Assembly: GCF_000203795.2 (NCBI RefSeq)
Contig: NW_006281102.1
Span: 414,567 to 478,566 of the forward strand
Length of the DNA stretch: 64,000 bases
Origin: Batrachochytrium dendrobatidis JAM81
Taxonomy: Eukaryota > Chytridiomycota > Chytridiomycetes > Rhizophydiales
Direction: 5' to 3'
Part shown: positions 24,615-36,324 of the stretch, one piece after another
Position numbering within the stretch: position 1 is the first letter of the stretch
Layout: every line of letters starts with the position of its first letter
The notes under the pieces: model-generated
What the model saw: the letters and a program-made list of their open reading frames with translations, nothing else
Database searches by the model: none
Told to the model about the DNA's origin: nothing
Program-made: the position numbers and the translations under genes

Positions 24615-24908
24615 GATTGAATAGCATAATCCAGATTCAGTTATTAAAGTGTACTGAGCCGTGTAGAACCGATCAGTTGTTGAGCATGGTTTGAATGGCT
24701 TGAAATGCGGTGCCTTTCAAGTGATCGTATCCAGCTTTGATTAAATAACTCAAGTTTAAATCATATCGATGACGTTATCAACTGCAAACAGTCCGCATTA
24801 TTGAATGAAAAGAGAATGAATTCACGGTATCTGGCTCACCATATAAATAGACACCATCTCATTAATACAGCAATAAGCTTGTCTCCCTCGTTCTAAACCC
24901 TAGTTCAT

Positions 24909-25205
24909 ATGATCAGCTCTGAATTTACTCGAGTGTTTCTGTCTTTGATTATTTTTTCTTGCTTTGCACTGAGCCATCCTTTATCAGCAGACACTCTTCC
25001 GACTGCTTCTCCCGATCCATCAGCTGGGAGCGCGCATAAGGCTGGTGAATTTGTCTGTATTGATGATACCAAGTTTATGCAGTTTACCAGCCCGACGGCT
25101 TTTGTAGTCATGTCTTGTCCACCTGGTTTTTGTTTCACTCGTAAGCCACCAATCAAGAATCCATGTATCGGTAAAGCTAATGCCCAGCGTATTGACGGCA
25201 TTTGA
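24909..25205 (+). CDS. Small secreted cysteine-containing protein (possible chitin-binding-like domain)
   Basis: Single exon, 98 residues, ATG at 24909. The first 24-27 residues form a clear signal peptide (core VFLSLIIFSCFALSHPLSA). A Thr/Pro/Ser linker follows, then a short domain with four cysteines: FVCIDD, VMSCPPGFCF and NPCIG. The arrangement C...F..F......V..SCPPG..C resembles short fungal carbohydrate-binding modules of the CBM19 type, but the match is weak. There is no catalytic region, so it would be a stand-alone secreted binding protein or effector candidate. A TATA-like ATATAAATA lies near 24841. Confidence 0.7.
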   Translation: MISSEFTRVFLSLIIFSCFALSHPLSADTLPTASPDPSAGSAHKAGEFVCIDDTKFMQFTSPTAFVVMSCPPGFCFTRKPPIKNPCIGKANAQRIDGI

Positions 25206-25938
25206 GAAATTCATCGGGTTTAATTGGCTAGCAATTACCTCATTTAGCATCATGCTGTATATACGTATGAAATTGCACAAATAAAAAAACACAGCCATGC
25301 ATTTATAGCACAATTCATATCTATCTTGCTTTATGACTTGTAAGTCGGTGCTTCTAGTTTTGAGTTACCATGGTCTAGTGTATTTTTTGGAAAGGCTAAA
25401 GAAATGAAACCCAAGTCGAGAAACAACTGCTAGCTAGAATTCAAACTTTGCTGAAAATAAAAACGATGGGATGAATATTTGTTTTCGTTTGATTAGTTGC
25501 ATAAGAAAAAATGAACTACTACTTGTATGATTTAATATTTGTATTGGAAGAGCTAATGAGAAGGGTTACGTATCCCATCCATCCATCAAGATCAACTTGC
25601 AGGACTAAAAGTGTAAATCTGTTCAGAATTACAAGCAGATCCACGTAAAATAGAACGCTTATATGGATCTTGCAATCACTACCTCTTAGTGTTTCATTTT
25701 ACATGAGTAGGTTGTAGATACTAGGAACGGGTGCTTCAAGGTTTCATGCCAGTTCATTTGGACAGCAGGATTTGGTGTGCAATGGCTGTAGCAAGAGTAG
25801 CCAATCAAAGGTGCTGAATCAAGTCACGTGGGATAACAGTTTGTCTTGTGCGGTTAGAACAAAACCTGCCCAAATCGCAGGTTTTTTCTTCTACCTTTCC
25901 CTGTTCACCACCCATTCTTACGCTGGACTAATCCCATA
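25206..25938. promoter_or_regulatory. Intergenic region and TCTP promoter
   Basis: It contains the miniature element at 25629-25717. A CACGTG palindrome at 25825-25830 lies 109 bp before the TCTP start, and a pyrimidine-rich tract (about 25881-25910) just upstream of the ATG may mark the transcription start of a highly expressed translation gene. Confidence 0.5.
25629..25717. mobile_element. Miniature inverted-end element, 89 bp, degenerate
   Basis: The left end TTACAAGCAGATCCACGTAA and right end TTACATGAGTAGGTTGTAG are imperfect inverted repeats of the family consensus with almost no interior. Confidence 0.5.
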
Positions 25939-26923
25939 ATGCTTCTGTACCGTGATGTTATTTCTGGTAATGTAGTTGTCTTGGTTTTGATTGAGTATTC
26001 TATCCATTAAACTCTGGTTTTTAAAAAAATTAAATGACGATCCCTTGAAAACGGCAGGCGACGAGATGGTCTCTGATGCTTTTGATATGAAAGAAGTGGA
26101 CGACATTGCCTATGAAATCGATGCCAAGGTATCTATACTAATAACTGGTCTACCTGAATGTATCCATTTAAATGCTGGACATTTATGATTTAATCCACGG
26201 CCTCATTCATACCATGATGATACTAATGCGCTCTGGGATCTCTTGTTCGTCACTTTGCTATCAATTTATGCTATAATAGATGCTTACTATCAAGGAGGGT
26301 GCTGATATTGATATTGGTGCCAATGCATCTGCTGAAGAGGCCACCGAAGAACTCGAAGATGGTGCTATCCAGGTCAACAATGTTGTTTACTCGTTCAACT
26401 TGCAGAGCACCAGTTTTGACAAAAAGAGCTACATGACCTACATCAAGGGATACATGAAGGCTGTTAAGAAGTACCTCGAGGCAAATAACCCTGAGCGTGC
26501 TGCTATTTTTGAAAAAAAGGTTCCTGCCTTTGTCAAAAAGATTCTTGAAAACTTCAAGGTGAGCTGATGCTGTGCCTATGGTTTCAAACCAGAAAACTGG
26601 CAATCGCTTCAGTTGTTGTTCTCACTATACTTGGTAGGATCTAACTGTAACTTTGACTACAGGACTATGAGTTCTACGTTGGCGAGTCTATGAATCCTGA
26701 AGGATGTGTTGCTCTCCTGTAAGTACCATGTATTGTCGCATGACTGATTTTTATTGTCAAAGCTGATTGTATTTGTTGTAGCAACTACCGCGAAGATGGT
26801 GTTACTCCTTACTTTACTCTGTTCAAGGATGGCCTCAAGACTGAGAAGCTGGTATGGTGTTCTTTTCCTAGTTATAAATGATCTACTCTGTTACTTACTT
26901 TAATTCTATGGGGTTATTAGTAA
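25939..26923 (+). CDS. TMA19: Translationally controlled tumour protein homologue (TCTP/TMA19)
   Basis: TCTP is an abundant ribosome-associated, microtubule- and calcium-binding protein. Exons 25939-25966, 26058-26128, 26280-26558, 26663-26718, 26782-26851 and 26921-26923 close to 168 residues, the standard fungal length. Recognisable blocks are MLLYRDVISGDEM, the central helical hairpin (YMTYIKGYMKAVKKYLE) and the C-terminal PYFTLFKDGLKTEKL. By this model the stop codon TAA sits alone in the last exon, directly after an acceptor AG. If that intron is retained, the protein would gain nine residues. Confidence 0.93.
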
Positions 26924-28383
26924 GCTTTTACGATCCACACAACCGATGCCGCATGAAGCAGACGGGAGCTTATTGACATACAATTCATTAACATCAAGTG
27001 ATCAATTAGTTTTATCGTTTTTAAACAAAGTTTCGTTTCATCTCGACTTTGGTTGAACTATTTTTACATTGTAATGGGTGGGTATCAACGCAGCGATCTA
27101 TAACACCTAAAAACAATGGAACTGATTTTTAAAGTTGATTCGTAAAGACTGAGTGAAGCCACTCTGATCATGCATCATGATCGTTTGTTCACTGAGCAAC
27201 TTTATTGTCATTGCATGCATCACTGTTTCAGCCAGTGACTTTATCTTCAAGTTTGGCACCTTGACTCGAGTTTCTACTTTTAGCTTCTAATTTGGCCGTG
27301 TTTCTAGATTGCCATTTTATTTAGTTTGAGCCGTTTACTCGAGACATTTAGTTTTAAACCATGCGATCATATTACAAATAGACGCACTTTCAACTCTTTA
27401 GGTTAGCGGCTGCAGAATTCTTGATAGTTTGTGTAGGATCAAACGGCTTGATTGTTGGTAAACGGTGCTTGATTGTACATGCTTGTACATTGCACAATGC
27501 TTGCATGGATATGAGCCGAGGATAGAAAAGCAACGGGGGTTTATCAATTGTCCAGTATTTTGATGATCTCTACCAGAAAAGTGTCGGATCCATATACCAT
27601 TGAATGGGATGTCTGGTATAGTCGAGATTCTACATGATCATCCAACTCGATGGTATACAATGCATAGGGATAAAGGGTGTAAGAATAAACAGGATCAGTG
27701 TTTCATCACTGTGTTCACGCAAGATGAACCACGAATAAGGATGCCAAAGTACACAAGACAGCCAGTCCCATGAAATGCTTGTCGCCAAATTTACTGGACA
27801 ATATTGTGTTTTGAACCCATTAGTCTACTGGTCTTTCTCACGGTGATTAACATGAAAACAATAGCTGTATTCCTAAAATGTAGTCTGTTTTTTTGAACTA
27901 GATCGTGCACGTATCAAAGATTCTAGGATACAAGTATAAACAGTACTGGCAACATCATAAAGTTGGATGTAATACCTGGATTGTAATGTATGAATCTGGT
28001 GATTGTGTATCATATCAAAGTGGAGATGGAGCAGGTTCAAAACTACAGTTTGTAGTACATGGACATTGTGTTTATCGAAGCAGTCAATTTCTAATAGGAA
28101 AACACCGAATATCCAAACATTGTTTATTCCGAAGCACTCTGCAAGATAGTGTGCAGTTCCACATGAATGGAGCTGTAGTTCTGGACAATTGAAACTCGAG
28201 AAATCAAGCCAGATCTATTGATTCTAAAGTAGTATGCGTCCAACATCTACTATATCGCATTGGCTTGAAATGAGACCAGTTGAAGCAGAATATGTGCTGG
28301 AATGATAATAGCGTAATAATTCAAACAAGATTGTGTAGCAGACTTGAATAAAGCAATAAATACAGAGTAGTCCGAGTAAAAAT
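26924..28383. other. Intergenic region between TCTP and the RhoGAP gene
   Basis: About 1.46 kb without a convincing gene; open frames are short and without family similarity. An element fragment lies at 27975-28178, and the 95-codon frame at 27905-28192 coincides with it. The rest looks like unique AT-rich sequence. Confidence 0.6.
27975..28178. mobile_element. Fragment of the inverted-end element family
   Basis: It shares the internal block TGTATGAATCTGGTGATTGT and the downstream phrases CATTGTTTATTCCGAAGCA and ACATGAATGGAGCTGTAG with the copies at 31131, 36842 and 24391. The left terminal repeat is absent. Confidence 0.55.
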
Positions 28384-31006
28384 TTAAACAAACTGCCGAA
28401 GGCTACGAATATGATGCATGAGCACATTGTGTAGAAAAGGAACAAGGTGCCGTGCCACTTGCATGCATGTTCCTGCATTAGCAATGGTATAAAGACTAGG
28501 AGCAAACGCTGTCACTGGATTGTTCAAATGTAATTGATGCAACAAATAAATCAGCAATTTGATATCAACAATCTACACTGAATATATACAAAGCTTACCA
28601 ATGCCCTTGGTCCCCATTTGATTCCAGGCAGAGTCGCGTACAATAGATACCATAAGATCTAGTGTCCACATTGTCACGCGCCAGATTGGACTGCCAGTTT
28701 TCAATGCAGTATTAAGAACATTCCACGAAGCATCTTGATTAGCAACAGTGCTTTCTAAGCTACCATAGCGTATAATATCGTACGCGGAAACCCTGTTACA
28801 AGGTGAGATAAAATCTCTCAAGTACAGTTTAATACAGGTTGAGATGGCATGCACATCATTGCAGTTCCAGTCGATGCCCTCCATCATTTTAGCCTGCAGT
28901 GTCTGCACATCCCACGAGTTTCCTTTTTCACGGAAAATTCCAACTACTCTTTGGCCATTTTTTGAAACAAGAAGTAATCGCATACGTGAAAGATATTGGG
29001 GCACATGCCAAGAACGACCCAAGTAAATTGAATCAGCGACAGTATCGTCGTGTTTCCAGCAAATAGAGTTGTTTAAAAAAGTATCTTTACCAGCAGTTGA
29101 TGCGGTATTAATAACAAAAAAATGACGGTATCCCCCTTTGACTTCAAGCATTACAATTACATTCACAGTAGTGAATTTGTGATAGGTGAGACAGAAATTA
29201 AACGTAAAGCTTGATTTGCAGAGCTTTTTAGGAGTAAGAGTTTCCACCGAAAGTGTGTATCGCTCGTCGATAGGTGGAAGAAACCAAGTGAATTTAGTAC
29301 TGGGTTTAGTGTCTTTGAGAGATATGGTGACCGTTTCAGTCAGCCGCTGCCCCTGTTTGTAATTCAGCGGTAATGCAAATCTCAAGGTATTTTTATCAAC
29401 CTGGTCGAGTTTAAAGTATATCCAAAGTGCTATCAGTATATTGCTCTTAAACATGGTACATTGGTAAAGCTAAAATCTTACATCATAGTCGGACAATAAG
29501 TCTAGATATCAGTTATAAATATAGTGATTAGTTTAAATCAGCGCCAAATTAAAACCCTATCCAGTATATCTGATATGAACATGACACAAACTCAATACCT
29601 TGATGAGGAAAACGTGCACACTTTTGAAACTCGACCAACGAGTCTGAAGTCAGAGAAAGCAAGTATCCAAAAAGAGTCACCATTTCATCATTTTCAAACT
29701 CAACATCGCTTGGACGGCGAATAAGTTCAGCAGGATCAAAGGAATCCTGCAGCATGCATCCAGTGGTTATAATGCCAAAATAGTAGAAATCGTTGCATAC
29801 AGTATTTTAAAAGTATTAAAATTTGAATCTAAAACTAAATATCACATGCAAACGAAATAAAGCCAGACATACCGTTCCCGGACAAGGTAAAAGTTCAGAA
29901 GAAAGCGAGTGTGATGAAGACTTTTGGTCTGATATCAAAAATCGAGTAATAGTCAGATCCAACACCAAATAATATTAATCATATATTCAAAAGATGGTTT
30001 AGTAAATCGGATTTGAATTGATTGGTAGCAAAGTAGGCAGAGCAATTACACGGCCGAAGCATCTGTGGCGGAATGAAGACAATCATAACGGTATAAACTT
30101 ACCCTGTGGTATAAACAGATCCAAAACACCTGCATTGCCAAATGAAGCCATTGCCTCTCCTGACAAGGGAAATGGGGGCAAGGGGGGCAGCGGAGGATAC
30201 TGCCCATCTTCTATTTTGGATCCAACACTATTTTCAACGGATGGAACCGGTACATTACGTAGACCAAGAGGTTCCTCGACCAACGACTTGCCAAAACCCA
30301 TATCTTGTATTAAGGAGCAAGGCATAACAGGAGGCATGTCCTCAGTCGAATCTAGTATGGGTGATGGAGGGTGACACGACTTGAATGGTTGTGTGTTGAT
30401 GGACAGTGACGGAGCTTGTCTTGGCTCATCTTTAAAAGTTGTAGAATCTTCAATCGACGAATTAGACGATGGGTATGGCGGAGATATTGGTGGAGTTGCA
30501 TTTTTCGTGAGCGACAAAGTTGAAGTTTGAGCAGAAACTGTTTGGCATCGCAGCAATGCAGTAGTCGTACGGTCAAGATCCGGAATTCTGCAAAGGTCGA
30601 TGGAGGCTTGCTTTGCAGGTGCAGATTCCAATGGCATAGATATGGGTGCCAGCTGTGGAATTTCGACAAAAGTCGATGCAGATATGGACCTAGATGACAT
30701 GGCAATCTCCGATGCTACTGCGGTAGATTTGGTATAGTGATCGACACGACTATGCTTGGCATTGTCTTTGCTTAAAGATTGACGCATATTGCTGAGTAGA
30801 TGTCGTCCACTTGAGCTATTCTGAAGCGTAGGTGTTGATCTGGTTTGGATCTGATTGATGTCAGTGTATGTCCAGCCATACTCGGTAGGAATATATGATG
30901 GTGGCTGTTGAAATCGATTTAGCAACGAGGCAAGGCTCGAACACCTCTGCTTATTATCAATTGATGGAACTGACTGTATTGTGGATGTATCCAGGGTGGC
31001 GGACAT
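28384..31006 (-). CDS. ASH-like plus RhoGAP domain protein (OCRL-type C-terminus without the phosphatase)
   Basis: Five minus-strand exons close in phase to 683 residues: 31006-30103, 29928-29873, 29746-29588, 29400-28599 and 28514-28384. The first 300 residues are disordered, rich in Ser, Pro and Thr, with a Pro tract (YPPLPPLPPFPL). A beta-rich region with FTWFLPPIDERYTLSVE and KGGYRHFFVI resembles the ASH domain of OCRL/INPP5B. A RhoGAP domain follows with the arginine-finger region GIFREKG and the helix DVHAISTCIKLYLRDF. RhoGAPs stimulate GTP hydrolysis by Rho-family GTPases, or in OCRL act as binding modules. The donor of the third intron (GTGTCA) is weak; an alternative is two genes, the second starting at an ATG at 29454. 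The domain calls are firmer than the fusion. Confidence 0.7.
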
Positions 31007-31130
31007 TTGATGACTGATAAATGATTAGGGTAGTATTAGCCTTGAATGTCAGGTTTAGGGAATACAGGAAAAAGTTAAAATGTGAATATCTAATGGGAAG
31101 CTAGATTGACAATAAATCATATGGCTAGGA

Positions 31131-31595
31131 TTACAGCCATATTCACGTAAAATGGAATACTAAACAAGGGTGTTAATGCATAACAGTCCTCATGAGATGA
31201 TAATCCATCCGAATCTATTGGTCAGCATTATCATGAACTCATTGATTCACTGGCCTGTGTGGTTCGTTTGTAAAAACAGCTGAGCAAATGTTCACATCAC
31301 AGCTCCAGTAAATCACATCAAACAGTCAAATTCAATGCCTGGATTGCAATAGATGAATCTGGTGATTGTACAACGTATGGCTATGCCAAAAAGAAGGACA
31401 CGTTCAAAAAAATCATCCAGTTCAAGCATATCTGATTGTGTGCATCATATGATGAACGTTGTATTTGAGAATTGATAGTGTCAACCGAATCAACTTCTAA
31501 TAGGAAAGTGCAGCGAGTGTTTAACCATTGTATATCCCAAAGCAAAGTCATTGCAGATACACAAGGTATCCCATTTACGTGAACACAGCTGCAAT
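31131..31595. mobile_element. Inverted-end element (MITE-like), long copy
   Basis: The left end TTACAGCCATATTCACGTAA and the inverted right end TTTACGTGAACACAGCTGCAA flank about 465 bp. The right half carries the family internal block (AGATGAATCTGGTGATTGTA). There is no coding capacity. It starts 125 bp upstream of the RhoGAP gene start. Confidence 0.7.
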
Positions 31596-33008
31596 ATATT
31601 TATATGTCGGGTAAACGGAGTTTGAAAAGTCACATACCTACGGAGCCCTGATATTGCTTATACCTCCAGACAGTTATGGTATTGGTATTTAGTTACACAA
31701 GCTGGACAGTCAGTATAATGAAGGATTCTTGACAGTCAGTGTAATGAAAAATTCTTGACAGTTCTATTTTTAGCTAATCGGGTTGTATTTGTACTCACTA
31801 GTTCCCGAGTGTTAGCAGCCTTGTATATACTATTGCTTGATGTCGTAAACAATTTCATATGAATGAAACTTGAAATACTGTATAGATAAGCAGCTTCTTC
31901 AAGCCAGTCCCCTACATACATATCTAGACTGTTTGCACAGCCATTTACCCATTCGACCAGTCATTATTCAAGTGTGAAACCCATATCGAAGGGTTCCCTG
32001 TTCAAAAACTCCGGCTATCCACTCTCTAGATACAAAGTACTTTGTTTGAGCGTCTCAATAGCCCATAATATTTGGACGCTTAGATTCTCTTGTTTGTCGA
32101 GGTTCATCTACCATTCCAAACTATCAATCGATTGTATCTTCAAGCCTCTCCCTAAACAATATGCTAATTTTATTATATTGGAATCCAGAAAAGCAAAGCA
32201 AATGGTTCAATAAAACCAAAAGCAATTCTTGAAGCTGCTTTATCTACCCGAGTCTATCAAAAACAGCACTGCCTGTTTAGACGTATCTCTTTGATTCAGC
32301 AAACCAGAGCCACTCAAAGAATGGGTAGCTATACCATTCAGATTGAGACGACGAATCGCAACTAGACACCAAATAACTGTGTGGATATTATAGGATATAA
32401 TGAGTGAAATATGCCGGTTCGCCGTGAATTGATATCCAAAGGGAAAAGACGGCTGTAAATCAATTGTAGACATGGCAGAAGCCAGCACTTGATGACGGAT
32501 GCTTGCTAATTTACCGCCCATCAAACGATTGCTCTGTATTTAGTAGAGAATAGTTGTGGCACTTGTGTGACTCGATATGGCTTTCCATCTTGCCTCGTCC
32601 AATCTTGTTGGCGGCATAAGTCGGGAAATGTAACCATCAAACTCTTTTAGCCGTCTACTAGACCAAACCTGGCTTACTGACCGCATATAAATTCGATTTG
32701 ATCATTAATATGAAACCACTGGTATGTATCAGTAGCCTCATTACCAATAATCCAGAAAGCAATAGCCACAAAACACGCCACTGATACAGTGGACAGACTC
32801 AAACCTGCTACAGTTCAAAAACATGCTTCGATTGCAAATCAAGCATTTGTTTTAGGAAGGTAACATGAGCCACAATCTAATCTTGCTTTTTACACGTTTG
32901 GTGATTCTTTCCATCTTTATCGTTGATGTATCACTAATCACTTTTAAACTGCAGCACATTCAATTTTAACCGTTGGTATATAGTTTAATTTCAGCATATT
33001 TTCTGTAC
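31596..33008. other. Gene-poor intergenic region
   Basis: About 1.4 kb with only short frames (60-93 codons) lacking family similarity; the best is listed at 32240-32521. A direct repeat of about 25 bp around TGAAAAATTCTTGACAGT/TGAAGGATTCTTGACAGT lies at 31715-31762. Confidence 0.5.
32240..32521 (-). CDS. Doubtful small ORF, unknown
   Basis: A 93-residue frame with ATG at 32521. There is a mildly hydrophobic stretch (ISLIISYNIHTVIWCLVAI) but no family similarity, and no neighbouring exon that I could join. It may be chance. Confidence 0.15.
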   Translation of the reverse strand: MGGKLASIRHQVLASAMSTIDLQPSFPFGYQFTANRHISLIISYNIHTVIWCLVAIRRLNLNGIATHSLSGSGLLNQRDTSKQAVLFLIDSGR

Positions 33009-34134
33009 ATGAATCCTCCTCCAGCTACACAAAGGTACCAATATGTCCAGCCTACCATGCATCGATCCATGCTACCGACATTTCAAGAGCAGCGATCTGA
33101 TCCATTTCATCCGCTGTATTCGTCCACCAACAGCTCAACCGTACTAAACCTGCAAGAGCCTTCCTGGAAGCGATCACATACTGAGTCGACCAAATCGCCC
33201 AAAATATCTCCAGTTTCTAGAAAGCCATCTTCGTCAGTCAGCACAAAGTCGTCGTCGAGTATCCCATATTCTACTAATGATTCGAAAAAGTCTAAACCTT
33301 ACATGTGTCGCTGCGTGCCTGAATCTCCACTAAAGCGAACTGTGTGTGTTGGATCCATTGCAGTAATATTACTCACACTCAGTCTAGTTGCATATATATT
33401 TGTCCCAAAGTGAGTTGTATAGGTATATATTGTAAACATAAGCCACAACTAACAGGTATATCTCAACTTTTACTAGACCTCCTACTTTTTCGGTTGAATC
33501 CATTACACTTCCCGACTCGTCAAGCAACTTTCAAATCTCCAGCGGACTATCGGATATCAATTCGTTATCTATATCTGCCAACCTGCGAGTCAGCTTTAGT
33601 TTTGACAATCCCAACAAATTTCCAATCAAGGTCAATCAGCTTAAACTTACCGCGCAGCTAGCTCCTGATTTCAATCAATTACAATCGTCCCCATCCATTC
33701 AACAGATGATCAACTTTTCAGAAACAAATAACAAATCCAGTGCTGTAAACAATAATAATATGGCTGTTGTCAGTCATGACGCTAAAGAGCAGCAGGCTGG
33801 ATTGGGAATCAAATCGGATTTGGAGCTTTTGCCAAAACAGCAAACAAGCTCGGATCTTCAGCTCAATTTCAACTACACACCCAATCCATCGACAGGATTG
33901 CTAAAGGATCCAGCTTTGGCAGAAATCCTTCAAGCTTGCGGAGTTGCTGGACAGCGTCGGCCCATGTCTCTTCAATACACTGCAACAACCAACATTGACA
34001 TTTTCAAACAGTTTGGATACGTGCCGAGTTTTTCAAATACAATCCAGCTAAATTGTCCATTTGATGATGCGTCTGTTTCAAGCATTGTACAAACTATCAA
34101 GTCCATACTGAATCTACCACCTGGTAGCCCTTGA
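33009..34134 (+). CDS. Single-pass membrane protein with LEA_2-like domain
   Basis: Two exons (33009-33409, 33456-34134) close to 359 residues. A Ser/Pro-rich cytosolic N-terminus of about 110 residues with Lys-Ser-Pro motifs precedes one membrane helix (VCVGSIAVILLTLSLVAYIFV, residues about 113-133). The remaining part contains the pattern LRVSFSFDNPNKFPIKVNQL, typical of the LEA_2/water-stress beta-sandwich domain of fungal vacuolar or plasma membrane proteins. A low-complexity Asn/Gln/Ser insert lies around residues 220-270. The function is unknown; the architecture suggests a type II membrane protein. Confidence 0.75.
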
Positions 34135-34617
34135 TCTTCATTGAAGTTCTCAGTCTAAAGCCTACTCGGGTCTTTACAATCTCTTTAAAGTTTAACCTGG
34201 CTTTAGCCGACACAGATTAGCCATTAATTTACATATGAATATACTCCAGATTATAAAAGTACAGTTGAATTTTTATCAACTGGCATTTACACATTGATGT
34301 GTACCCAAACTCCAATAAAATGTATACACGCAAGTTGCTTGAATAATGCAACATCTTTAATAATACAACTAGCAGACTGTTACTGATGTGCTGTATTTGG
34401 GGTTGCTAGTTTATTGCAACTGTTGTAATCTCAATGGCTACAGTAACGATCCTATTCATCTTAGTTTTTGATTATCGACACCATCAAACGACCATGCCAA
34501 TCAAATTACAAATAGTAGATGATGCAGCCAACAATGCAAACCATTGCTGACCATTACAACCACTTGTGTGTTTGACCCTAAGTATATACTACAACTACAC
34601 AACTCTCAACAACAGAT
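34135..34617. other. Intergenic; duplicated segment copy C begins near 34331
   Basis: This is the 3' flank of the LEA_2-like gene. From about 34331 it matches 16763 onward. There is no gene in it. Confidence 0.6.
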
Positions 34618-34690
34618 GCCCTCTTAGCTCAGTGGTAGCAGCGCTTGCCTAGTAAGCAAGAGGTCGAGTGTTCAAATCACTCAGAGGGCA
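34618..34690 (+). tRNA. tRNA-Thr (anticodon AGU), copy 2
   Basis: Identical over all 73 nt to the gene at 17050-17122, with the same downstream T run. Confidence 0.95.
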
Positions 34691-34782
34691 TTTCTCTTTT
34701 TGTTTTGTTGTTGTTTGCCTGAGGACTGTGTTCGGCGCGTATAACGCAAACGTCGATATCAATCGATTTACAAAAACACTCC

Positions 34783-36324
34783 ATGACGGTTGATTCTGCG
34801 AGTATGCTGACTGGATTGGCTGCAAACTTTCCTGGAGCAACTAAACTGGTGTTTACAGCATCTCATTCTGCTCATGACAAATTCCAAACACTCAGTCCTG
34901 AATCAAAAGTAAAACTAGTCGATGCTGCTTCGGCATCTGCTGATGTCGCTTGGAAAAGTTACCAGTACGTCCATATTGTCTTGCATCTCATGAAAAAACA
35001 GTACCGATTTGCTGTACTAGTCTGACACATCGTGCATTCATAGATGGCTTAGAAACGTATATGTTGCAGTTCTTTCATGGGGAACTAAACCGCTGGATCG
35101 ATGGCATCAGCCATCTGGGTTCATCCTTCATCTGTTGGCCAGTCTAATTCTGTTTATATTGCCTGTGGATGATCTCTGGATAACCACAGACATTCCAAAA
35201 GGAAAAGTGGTGTATGCTGGAAACCAGAATATCTATGGTAAGAGTGCACAGTCATGATGACGGCTAGACTTGCAGTGTCGAATGTTACTGACACGTGAAT
35301 GTCATATTGACCGACTGGAACCAGGCATTGATACGCTGTCTACACTGTCCATCATATTCAAAAAGACTGGCGTGCTGCCAAGAGTGATTGTACAGCCAAT
35401 GCGTAAGTCGTTGTGCAATGGTTCAGATTCGAATCCATTCATTACATGTGAATTTTACTCGAGTCTGATTCCAATCTGGTGTTCATTTTTCCAGATTTCA
35501 AGATTCCCATATGGAAACATTTCATTGAATACATGGGAGCCGTTTCATGTGAACATCCAGAGGCAATCGACTACCTGATGAGTCTTGAATATCCACTGTT
35601 TGTGTATCCAGGCGGTGCTCGAGAGTTTTTTCGCAAAAAAAACGAAGAGAAATACAGTTTGGAATGGCGCCACATTGAACTATATACTCGCATTATTGAC
35701 GACCTAAATACATTTGCACCAAAGTACCAGTATCTGGTGGTGCCAGTTGCGAGCATTGGTGTAAATGATATGCTCAAGATTGTTTGGGAATGTCCATGGA
35801 ATGTATATAATCTGATGAAAAAGGTGTCGATTGTACGGCCCGTGTCATACGAGCGACAGTATGTGACGGTGCAAATGCCGATTCTACTGCATCAAGGCAA
35901 GTATGACGATGTGTATGTCCAAGAAACGCTTGAAAAAGGGATTCAAGACACGATTGTTCGACGGGACAAGGCTGGCAAAAAGCGATACATGTTGCGCAAA
36001 GTCAGCAAAACACTTGGATATATATTCCACAAAGACGGGATCGTGATGCGGTCGTGGTGGTTTGTGTTTGACGTGGTGCAGTTTAGAGTGATGCATTTAC
36101 TGGTATACATATTGTATAAATTACAGGATTCTGAAGAGATGCGCGATCGTGACGACTATGATACTGATTCAGATGTACTTTCATCTGGCAAAACTATGTC
36201 AGAATCTGAGCCGGTTGTCAGTGATGTGCCATTGACAGACGAGTCACCAAAACAAATGCATCCAATGCATCATGCCAAGGACAGATTCCTGAAACTATTT
36301 GGTTTGAACCAACAACAAAAGTAG
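34783..36324 (+). CDS. PlsC/DGAT2-superfamily acyltransferase, copy C
   Basis: Exons 34783-34964, 35053-35237, 35325-35402 and 35495-36324. The encoded 424 residues appear identical to copy B. Base differences fall in introns or are silent, for example GTC to GTT at Val65. It carries the same Gln in place of the block-I His (YAGNQNIYGID). Intact in frame, so it is a true second gene rather than a pseudogene. Confidence 0.85.

Larger units (their letters stand above)
24023..24908. other. Intergenic region with minisatellite and element fragment
   Basis: It holds a CACGTG palindrome at 24073-24078 upstream of PUS7, the 12-bp minisatellite at 24237-24297 and an element fragment at 24391-24614. 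I see no gene otherwise. Confidence 0.55.

Noticed and set aside
27905..28192. A 95-codon plus-strand frame
   Set aside because: It coincides with an inverted-end element fragment and its phrases recur in other noncoding copies.
29454..29524. ATG at 29454 as the start of a separate RhoGAP gene
   Set aside because: Possible, but the five-exon model closes exactly in phase and places this ATG in an intron; kept only as an alternative.
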